Below, one piece after another: positions 29,857 to 36,618 of a stretch of 64,000 bases of DNA. Below the pieces are notes generated by a model. The model was not told where the DNA came from and searched no databases. It worked only from the letters and a program-made list of their open reading frames with translations. Where the stretch lies: NCBI RefSeq assembly GCF_932526225.1, contig NC_064047.1, forward strand, positions 310,001 to 374,000, given 5' to 3'. The position numbers and the translations under genes were made by a program. Each line of letters starts with the position of its first letter. The first letter of the stretch is position 1. The stretch is from Nematostella vectensis (taxonomy: Eukaryota; Cnidaria; Anthozoa; Actiniaria; Edwardsiidae).

Positions 29857-30453
29857 ATGGACCCAAAAAACGTCCCATTTAACGCTCTCATCGTGGGCCC
29901 GACGTCATGCGGGAAGACCCAATTCGTAGTGGACCGACTGCGCGGCCCTTTCCGGGGCAAGTTTGACTACATCGTACTCGTGTGCCCTACCTTTGTCTAC
30001 AACAAAACATACGACGGCTTCAGCGAGGGCGACAATCGTCTGTTTGTCATCGCACCTGAGGCGGGTCAGATCGACGTACTGCTGAGGTTTGTCTCCACTC
30101 TCTTCGAAGGCACTAATACGCTAATCATACTCGACGACTGTGCGGCCTCGAAAGACGTAAAGAGGCGCTCTGATCAGCTCGTCAACTTGGCGTTCAGCGC
30201 GCGCCACGTGGGTATTAGCGTGTGGGTGATCACGCAGCAGCTCACCAGCATCACGTTCTGCGAGAACATCGCGGCCCTGGTGGTCTTCTATACCCCGAGC
30301 AAGGCGGGCATGAAAGCTATCCTGCATGACTACGGCGCGGAGCTCTCAGAAGAGAAGATGAAAGAGTACATGAAGGCCCTCAAGACGAAAGAGTTCTCGA
30401 AGTTAGAGTTTTGCTTGCGTCACCCTTATACCATCGCCCTAGTTGAACGGTAA
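29857..30453 (+). CDS. Packaging-type P-loop ATPase (A32/FtsK-like) of a virus-like element
   Basis: This intact 198-aa frame resembles the A32/FtsK-HerA ATPases that package DNA in many eukaryotic DNA viruses and Polinton-type elements. Walker A is GPTSCGKT at residues 14-21. Walker B is LIILDD at 89-94. A sensor-type VITQQ follows at about 124-128, after SARHVGISVW, the usual spacing for this family. The start is the first ATG after the upstream stop, and the length suits small viral packaging ATPases. It is the first complete gene of a same-strand run (ATPase, 198-aa protein, small membrane proteins, integrase), a context supporting a role in virion assembly. Codon use is GC-rich, unlike the AT-rich flanks. 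I am confident it is a P-loop ATPase; the packaging role is inferred from family and neighbours. Confidence 0.86.
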   Translation: MDPKNVPFNALIVGPTSCGKTQFVVDRLRGPFRGKFDYIVLVCPTFVYNKTYDGFSEGDNRLFVIAPEAGQIDVLLRFVSTLFEGTNTLIILDDCAASKDVKRRSDQLVNLAFSARHVGISVWVITQQLTSITFCENIAALVVFYTPSKAGMKAILHDYGAELSEEKMKEYMKALKTKEFSKLEFCLRHPYTIALVER

Positions 30454-30477
30454 CCACCGCCCTAGGGCATAACGTAT

Positions 30478-31074
30478 ATGCACCTTAGCCACGACATGAC
30501 GAGCGACGAATACTTTGAGAGTCTTCTTGAGGGGGACGCCGCAGGCCTCCCGGCCGTCGAGTCGTTGGACTGCTCGACGCATCCTGCCGGGACGGCAACC
30601 GGAGGTGAGCAAACTGAGATAGCAGACGCGAGGGAGAAACTTGCGATTCTCGTAGCCTCGGGGAAGTCGAGAGAAATGGTAGGCAAGGTCCTGACTCACG
30701 ACGACGTCAAACGCATGAGCGCCGAGGAGGTGAGGAAGTACGAGAGGCGATACGAGACCGCTCTAGCCAGCCGGACTACAGACGCCCTGGCAGACAGCTT
30801 TCTGAAGCTTACGACCAAGCTAGTAGGCATGGCGCTGCCGATAGACAGCGTGGTCAATCTTCACAATGACCTAGTGTCCGACTACATCGTCAACAACGAG
30901 CTCCGCACATTGTGCGGAAGCCTGGCTCTACGCTGCGGCCGTTTGATGGCTTTAGCCGCCGGGGCGTTACACATAGCGCGTCATGTGGACACCGCCGGAA
31001 CGGCAAGCGCTGACGCGCGGAGCCAACGCGAGGTAGCACCCGCGGACAGTGTCGAGCCCGCCATCCCAGAGTAG
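30478..31074 (+). CDS. Uncharacterised 198-aa element protein
   Basis: This intact frame starts 24 bases after the ATPase stop. The N-terminal third is acidic (DMTSDEYFESLLEGDAAGL). The middle is charged and probably helical (DDVKRMSAEEVRKYERRYE). The last third is more hydrophobic, with DSFLKLTTKLVGMALPI and, near residues 145-160, LCGSLALRCGRLMALAAGAL, which could be membrane-active. No catalytic motif or recognised domain is visible. I have a vague recollection of similar uncharacterised proteins in cnidarian genomes, but cannot verify it. Position between a packaging ATPase and small membrane proteins suggests a virion or assembly protein; that is inference only. It is intact while the convergent replication gene is broken. 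Confidence 0.7.
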   Translation: MHLSHDMTSDEYFESLLEGDAAGLPAVESLDCSTHPAGTATGGEQTEIADAREKLAILVASGKSREMVGKVLTHDDVKRMSAEEVRKYERRYETALASRTTDALADSFLKLTTKLVGMALPIDSVVNLHNDLVSDYIVNNELRTLCGSLALRCGRLMALAAGALHIARHVDTAGTASADARSQREVAPADSVEPAIPE

Positions 31075-31167
31075 ACGCTCATTTGAAAGCTCGCCACTTC
31101 TCCTACCACTTGGTACCAAGTACTTGGTTCCAAGTAGTTGACACCGCGTGTTCGCACGTCGACGCAG

Positions 31168-31677
31168 ATGGAGGGGCCTCAAGGAAGTACTAGTGCCCAG
31201 CCTGACGAACAACTTGCTCATGAACTTGCCCAAGAACCTGGCAAACAGCATCAAGAACCTGCACGTACGCCTGTGACTGCCGTCCCGGCAGCGGCGCGCG
31301 ACGCGCGAATCACGAGCCCCGAACCGCCCGCGACCCGACCTCACCCTGGACGAGTCGAAGCCGGGAGGCGCTTGGCAAAGTGGAACCGAATCAACAGAGC
31401 GAAGAAAGAGGCGCTTCGTGTCGTCGCTGCGCAGCAGCTGCCGGTGGCCCCGGGGTCGAGCGAGCCGCAGGGCTTGCGCGCCGACGATGCGCCAAGCGCT
31501 GGCATCGCACACACACCAGTCCCGGAAAGCAACTCTGCCTGGTCGGCTAGCTCGGTTATTGGGCTCGCTGGTCTCCTAGTGTCATTGATCGGCCTCTACA
31601 CACGTAGGCGGGAGCTGGCTGCCGCGTTCACTCGTACACCAGCCGTCAACCAGCTACCGAAGGTGCCGACGGCGTGA
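31168..31677 (+). CDS. Proline/alanine-rich protein with one C-terminal membrane segment
   Basis: The reading frame is open from 31138, but the first ATG is at 31168, giving 169 aa. The N-terminal two-thirds is low-complexity, rich in P, A, E and Q, and probably disordered. A basic patch, GRRLAKWNRINRAKKEAL, lies near residues 71-88. One clear transmembrane segment, VIGLAGLLVSLIGLY, lies near residues 131-145 and is followed by RRRE, so the C-terminus would sit on the positively charged (inner) side. No enzyme motif is seen. Small membrane proteins of this kind are common among minor virion proteins of DNA viruses with internal membranes or pentons; the assignment is contextual. Confidence 0.6.
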   Translation: MEGPQGSTSAQPDEQLAHELAQEPGKQHQEPARTPVTAVPAAARDARITSPEPPATRPHPGRVEAGRRLAKWNRINRAKKEALRVVAAQQLPVAPGSSEPQGLRADDAPSAGIAHTPVPESNSAWSASSVIGLAGLLVSLIGLYTRRRELAAAFTRTPAVNQLPKVPTA

Positions 31678-31821
31678 CTCCGCCCCCAGGGCCGCCGCTC
31701 GCGGCCGCACAGCAGACCAAGGACCGCGTTCCGGCGACAGCGCTTCGCGCTCCCGGATCTCGGCTGTTATCCATGGAGTAAGCAGACATTTAGACACGAG
31801 GGCCCCACCCATATCCGCACG

Positions 31822-32046
31822 ATGTCGACGACGCAGCAAAGCAAGATCACAAAGACCATCACCGACGCCGCAGTCATAACCGGCCTCGTCGCCGGTATCG
31901 GCTGGGTTGGGCGCAAGGTCTTACGCGAGGACTTCACCAAAGACCCCTCCGCGAACGCCATGAACTACGCAAAAATGACTGCCGCCGTTGCAGGTGCTGT
32001 CGCTTTGAAGGGCTACCTTGAGGACCAGAAGATCCTGCCCATGTAG
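31822..32046 (+). CDS. Small membrane protein, 74 aa
   Basis: The short frame starts at an ATG. It has two hydrophobic stretches, DAAVITGLVAGIGWVG (residues 15-30) and KMTAAVAGAVALKGYL (about 51-66), separated by a charged linker (REDFTKDPSAN). The overall plan suggests a two-span hairpin membrane protein. It lies 145 bases after the previous gene and 74 bases before the next, in the same orientation. Its GC-rich codon use matches the element. No known family is identified; a minor virion or membrane-remodelling role is inferred from the neighbours. Confidence 0.6.
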   Translation: MSTTQQSKITKTITDAAVITGLVAGIGWVGRKVLREDFTKDPSANAMNYAKMTAAVAGAVALKGYLEDQKILPM

Positions 32047-32120
32047 TAGTGTAGGCCGTGTATTAGACTCGTGCGCGCTTTGCGCATACACGCAGCACGC
32101 GAAGTGTGCTCCGCACAAAC

Positions 32121-32535
32121 ATGGCCTCTATCGCGATTTTGGTTGGCGGCGCCGTCCTAAACGCGACTGCATTCGTTGGTGGCAACTACCTCGCAAAGTT
32201 CCTGTCGAACGATGAGAGCCCCGCCTTAACTGAGAAGGAGAGGCACGACAAGGCCCTAGAGAAATACCAACAAGACTATGGACGCTACCAACAGCGGCGA
32301 CAAAAAAATCCTCGATTGGCAAGCTCAAAGTCGCGAGAGAGGGTCCCCCGCAAAGCAGAACTTCAACGACACCGAATACGCGCTCAAACTCTACAACCAG
32401 ACCTCCCTGGAGTCGATGCGGGCCCCCGAGCTGTCCGACTACTACGTCCCCAGCAAAACGCAGAAGAACGCCGAGTTGGCGTACATAGGCGCCGGCGCTC
32501 TCGCCATCGGCTACGCAGCTAGCCGCTTGCTGTGA
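32121..32535 (+). pseudogene. Membrane protein gene split by a frameshift at an A7 run
   Basis: From ATG 32121 the protein begins with a hydrophobic stretch (IAILVGGAVLNATAFVGG) and a charged helical region (ALTEKERHDKALEKYQQDYG). At the seven-A run near 32305-32311 the sensible frame changes by one base. The second frame, open to TGA 32535, carries on with a helical part (QNFNDTEYALKLYNQ) and ends in a second hydrophobic segment (AYIGAGALAIGYAA). Together the two parts look like one protein of about 138 aa with a membrane segment at each end. Either one extra base has broken the gene, or the A-run is a programmed +1 frameshift site. A sequencing error in the homopolymer is also possible. The stop overlaps the integrase open frame, but the first integrase ATG is 150 bases further on. 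Confidence 0.6.
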
Positions 32536-32684
32536 CGCAGCTGCCGTCGAAACACGTATACGAACGTATGCGTCTAGGCGGCCTTTTTCCATGCTGCGCG
32601 TATACGTACGTATACGTACGCCGAAGGCGTAGCAGACGGCATCCGCCTGTTGGAGACTGGTTCCCCCGTCGCGATACGCACGTA

Positions 32685-33680
32685 ATGGCCCGCCGGAACG
32701 GCAAGCGCATGTCCGACGAAGAACTCGATGCGATCCTTCGCCCTATATACTACGCCAGAGGCGGCTTCCAGGGAGTGACCGCTCTGCATGCCAAACTTCC
32801 CAAGGGCTCAGCCTCCATAGATCGAGTGCGCAAGTGGGTAAGCTCGCAGCCCGTCGGGGGCTACACACAGACGCCCCCTCCTCCGACTACCTACGCCCAC
32901 TTCTCGGAGCAGATACCAAACCGTATCCATTCGGACCTGCTATTCTCGCCAACCGACCGTGGGTACAAGTATGCCCTGACTGTCGTTGACGTTGCTTCAC
33001 GATATAAAGCCGCCCGCCCACTGAGGACTAAGAGCGCGGCCGTCGTCTCCCGCGAACTTGCTGGCATCTATGCAGAGGGTCCTCTCACATGGCCTAAAGT
33101 CCTCATGGTTGATGACGGCACGGAGTTCAAGGGTGCTACCACGAAGCTCCTAACAGACCACGGGGTGGAGGTCCGACGGGCTGAGCCAGGGCACCACAGG
33201 AGCCAAGCTTTCGCCGAGTCTTTCCATCGCTGGCTGGCACAGCGCCTATTTCGTGCGCAGTACTCGAAGGAGCTTGCATCCGGCAAGACAAACCGCGAGT
33301 GGGCTGCTGCTTTGCCAATCGTCATTTCGGACATGAACGCAACGAAGACTCGCATAACTGAGGACGCCATAAAGCTGAGGCGCGTGCCTCTCAAAGCCGA
33401 AAAGAACCCCTTAGAGGTCCCCTTGGAGGTCGGAACGGAGGTGTACATCGCCGTAAACGAGGAAGACCTTCAGGACAAGGGCCGACGGCGAGCGACGGAC
33501 TTGTGGTGGACAAGCAAGGCGTACCCAATACTAAAGAGGGTCATGGACCCCGGACAGCCAGTGTTGTATTACACGGCGTACTCTAAGCATGGCTTCACGC
33601 GATCGCAGTTGTGTAGCGCGACGCCAGCGCGATCGAAAAAATCTTCTGGTCGCGCTAGCGTCACCCTAGCGCCACGCTAG
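32685..33680 (+). CDS. Retroviral-like DDE integrase (rve) of the virus-like element
   Basis: The frame is open from 32532, but the first well-placed ATG is at 32685 (331 aa); an earlier ATG at 32568 exists. The N-terminal part (ILRPIYYARGGFQGVTALHAKL) resembles the helical leader seen before rve domains in Polinton-type integrases. The catalytic core follows: D84 in RIHSDLLFSP, D143 in MVDDGTEFK and E178 in SQAFAESFHRW, the classic DDE triad with about 35 residues between the last two. The C-terminal part (LWWTSKAYPILKRV) may be a small DNA-binding domain. The family inserts linear DNA into chromosomes. The gene is intact, the last on the plus strand of the island, and converges on the helicase-HNH gene. 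I saw no terminal inverted repeats that would show where it acts. Confidence 0.9.
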   Translation: MARRNGKRMSDEELDAILRPIYYARGGFQGVTALHAKLPKGSASIDRVRKWVSSQPVGGYTQTPPPPTTYAHFSEQIPNRIHSDLLFSPTDRGYKYALTVVDVASRYKAARPLRTKSAAVVSRELAGIYAEGPLTWPKVLMVDDGTEFKGATTKLLTDHGVEVRRAEPGHHRSQAFAESFHRWLAQRLFRAQYSKELASGKTNREWAAALPIVISDMNATKTRITEDAIKLRRVPLKAEKNPLEVPLEVGTEVYIAVNEEDLQDKGRRRATDLWWTSKAYPILKRVMDPGQPVLYYTAYSKHGFTRSQLCSATPARSKKSSGRASVTLAPR

Positions 33681-33716
33681 CGCCACGCTAGCGCCACGCT
33701 AGCGCCACCCTAGCGT
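33651..33716. repeat. 12-bp palindromic tandem repeat between convergent genes
   Basis: About five to six copies of a 12-base unit (cgctagcgccac, with the self-complementary core cgctagcg) cover the integrase stop codon and end three bases before the opposing HNH gene stop. A self-complementary array between two convergent genes could act as a two-way transcription end or a replication feature. That role is inference. Confidence 0.85.
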
Positions 33717-33718
33717 GA

Positions 33719-35577
33719 TCAGCGCTTGTGCCTTCTATTGCAGCTGAGGAACGTGAGTCTGACATTCCACTTGTAGTGACCCTGACTGTCGTCCCGCCGA
33801 ATACTGAAGCATTGGGGATGACTCTTGGTGTACCCCTGAAGCAGAAGCTGAGTGCCACAGAGCGTGCACTTTTTTTCCGCGTCAGCAATCATGCCGAGTA
33901 CGTGGTCTACCGTCAGAACGTGGTGCGGCCCCGTGTACTTCGTGCGGCCGTTTTGCCTGTCGTCTATAGCGTATCGCTTGATTCGCGCTATAATGAGGTC
34001 TTCACTGGGCGTAGCCTGCAGTCCTGTGGGGACCAAGGCACCTCGGGTGTCATCGGGGGGGGGGGGGGGGGGGGGCACGCGGACTATCTGGTCGGCGAGC
34101 CGCACGCGGGAGATGCCGGTGTACACAGCATTCGTGATCCAGCCCTCTAAGCTGTGGTCTATGATGAACAGACGCCCAGCCCGCGTACTTCCACTCCAGG
34201 GGAAGCCCGTTAAGGACCACGCCGAGAGGGACCTCGACTACCGTGCGCGTCGACCTTCTCACCCCTTTTGCCTGGCACGGCACCGGCCGTCTTTGCTTGC
34301 GATAACGATGCGCGACGCTAGGATCGGGGTCAAAGCGGATGGTTGCTGGCAGTCGGGGGTAGTTTTTCCTGTGGTGCTCTACCAATCGCTGCTGGACAAG
34401 GGCCCCCATCTTGTTGGTCGAGCACACCCACATATCGCTTGGGTGGGCCTGCTCGATCGCCGCGTCGAACGCCACCCCATCACACTCCTCTCGAAACACC
34501 TCAAGCTATTGGGAGTCTGGCTGACACCAAATCCGGCCCTTTATGTCGTGGAGCCTGGAGGAGGGGGCGGCAGAGCCGCAGTCGCATGTACTGTACGGCT
34601 TTCCGCAGTCTTCACACAGGCAGCGGTAGTCGGACTCGAACCAGCGGATGTTCCCTTGTGCCCACTCCTTGAGCATATCGTGAGGCCCTTCTTTATCTCC
34701 CCAGGGCGGGACCTGCCCATAGTCGCCACAACACACTACCTGACACGGCCGCGTGGCGAGATACCCTAGGATGGCGCGTAGCACTTTAGTCTGCACCTTA
34801 CAGCACTCGTCAATGATGATTACTTCTGCAAGACGGTCGAGTTTGTGCCCCAGCTCGGAAGGTCTCCACTCCTCTATCGGCTTCTCCGCTGGTATGCAGA
34901 GGTAGTGGTGGTAGGTTTGAGCGCGCACCGCGTGGCCGGGTTGTTGCGATGGTCGTGGGCGAGGTCGTTCTCGGGGGTGAGCACCACAACGTTACGGCCA
35001 CGGAACATGCTCACCGCCCACTCGGTCTTCCCCGACCCTCCCTGGCCGGCTAGATACATCCTCGCAGAGGTTGCGGCCACCAGATCGCACGGCAGGCTGA
35101 GGAACGAGTGCTTGGCTCCCTAGCCAAGCACCCGACCTCTTCGGACCCCAAGCCGCTTCGGGCCGCCACTCGTACCCAGGCATCTTGTGGCGCCACTCTC
35201 CATACCTCGGATCCCGCTCCACGAGCTTCACACCACTTGGCACCGCCTTTGCGTATATGGCATCTGTGCACACTCGGAGGACGTCTTCGCGAGGGATCCG
35301 CCTGCGTCGCAACGCTATGTTTGTGTACGCAAAGACGAAGGCCCTGATATGGTACCATTGTGAGCGCCGGACTCCGTCTTTGTATTGGATCAGATAAGCC
35401 CCGTCGGCATGCTCGAAGTTAAGTAAGTGGTCGGTGCCCGCAAGGAGGTTTGTCAGATACGCGGCTTCTTCACGGTCGCGGACTACGATCGAGGACTCGT
35501 CGCCATGGCGAGCGCACTTGCCTACGAAACGGACAGCGAGATCTCGACCCTGCGAGTCTTCGCCGCCGGGGCCGGAG
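33719..35577 (-). pseudogene. Decayed replication gene: possible polymerase remnant, SF1 helicase, HNH nuclease
   Basis: Read leftward, the first frame (35577 to about 35115) includes FVFAYTNIALRRRR and VLRVCTDAIYAK, loosely like the palm region around motif C of family B DNA polymerases; this is tentative. After a frame change near 35115 comes an SF1 helicase: Walker A GQGGSGKT, then (after a second change near 34935) motif II IIIDECC, motif III CCGDYGQVPPWG and a cysteine-rich insert CEDCGKPYSTCDC. An in-frame TAG lies at 34506-34508. A third change near 34195 restores motif VI, YTGISRVR. A seven-proline run coded by 21 G/C bases links this to a C-terminal HNH-like zinc nuclease (CTLCG, then HPQCFSIRRDD and NVRLTFLSCNRRHKR). 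The 5' end is cut off by satellite S2. Helicase and HNH are well supported; the polymerase part is not. Confidence 0.75.
34055..34075. repeat. 21-base G homopolymer inside the helicase-HNH gene
   Basis: Twenty-one consecutive G on the plus strand read as seven prolines in the minus-strand frame, between helicase motif VI and the HNH domain. The length is a multiple of three, so it does not itself change the frame. Such runs are prone to length change and to assembly error. Confidence 0.95.
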
Positions 35578-35719
35578 TGGGGGGCTTAGCACTAAGTAAG
35601 AAAATAGAATTGAAAAAAAAAATTAATGCCATTGGCCTGGGTTCGAACCCGGCCTGAAGAAAAAAAAGGAAACCATACATACGGATTGCCCAATCGGTAT
35701 GACAGCACAAGGCTTTTAT
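35578..35719 (-). repeat. Inverted copy of the S2 unit end (about 142 bp)
   Basis: This stretch is the reverse complement of 37172-37314, with few differences: both contain gggggcttagcac, ggttcgaaccc and the sequence around cataccgattggg. It forms a terminal inverted repeat around the first S2 unit (about 1.74 kb). The other units carry only the right-hand copy. It could be the true left end of a transposon-like progenitor of S2, or a rearrangement at the junction with the virus-like island. Confidence 0.85.
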
Positions 35720-36331
35720 AGCAAATAATAATATACAACTGCATTCTGGTACATCTTGTGGTGACTGTGCCATCTTCAGGGCCACACTCAAAGCACCTGT
35801 GCACCCCATCCACCTAAGGGCATCAACTGCACAGGTGTTCCTGATGAATGAGGGAAAAGACAGGAAAAGGTTCCGCATCACCATGTTTTCATGGGCCCCC
35901 ATGATTCCGAGTTGGGTGTGGTCACTCTGGATGTTGATATGTCAACCTCACAGCCGCATGAAAGAAATGCTTAATATCGAATGCCCTACAGTGAGTGTTT
36001 TGCAGTCAAGATGGTTTCTGTTAGAAGGTAAAAATTTTTCTAAATAATTGTAATCATAGCTATGGTCACACTGTACATAGAACTGTAAATGAAAAGAAAG
36101 ATAAGAAAGAAAAATAAATATATATTTGCAGTCAAACTACAGAATTGCATGATAATCTTCAATATATTGAATAAAAGACTGCAAAACCAACATCTGTTGT
36201 ACTAGTTTCTTAGTTGCTTGGCTAGTTTGAGCTGAATCCCCCCCCCCAAAAAAAAATAAAGCAAACTCAAAATAAAACAAAAACAACAGAGACCCACCAC
36301 CACCTATTTTGATTTGTTTACAGCAATTTAA

Positions 36332-36618
36332 AGGGGCAGTGTCGTGGTAATAGCTTTGCAATAGCTCTATGTCCCTGATACAATGAATTTCAGTGAAATT
36401 CTAATACTGACTTATGAGCTTTTGGTACATATGGGAGACTTAAATTCAAAGAAAATGACCACAAACTGTCAATAAACATAGTTTTTAATAAAATATTATA
36501 TTATGTCAACAAGGTATTGACAGCTTTAAAAAAAGGTCAACTGTTTGTAGCTAAATAAAAAGCTAAGCTTACAATAAACACTGACTCGAGACATGTGCAG
36601 TACCATGGCGCTGCACCT
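36332..36618. mobile_element. MITE-like element with TTAA target duplication inside the S2 unit
   Basis: The ends are AGGGGCAGTGTCGTGG on the left and the reverse complement of AGGTGCAGCGCCATGG on the right, each flanked by TTAA (36328-36331 and 36619-36622). TTAA duplication is typical of piggyBac-type insertion. It is non-coding, about 287 bp, and is copied with the S2 unit (again near 38490 and 40650). The superfamily is inferred only from the TTAA flanks. Confidence 0.6.

Noticed and set aside
30967-31512. Minus-strand 181-aa open frame in the GC-rich island
   Set aside because: It is antisense to two plausible plus-strand genes, arginine-rich and without any domain, as expected for a shadow.
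33852-34769. Plus-strand 305-aa open frame
   Set aside because: It lies antisense to the helicase-HNH gene, whose motifs are clear on the minus strand; the GC-rich composition creates long shadow frames.
29680-35577. Terminal inverted repeats of the virus-like element
   Set aside because: I compared both borders of the island and found no matching inverted ends; both sides look truncated.
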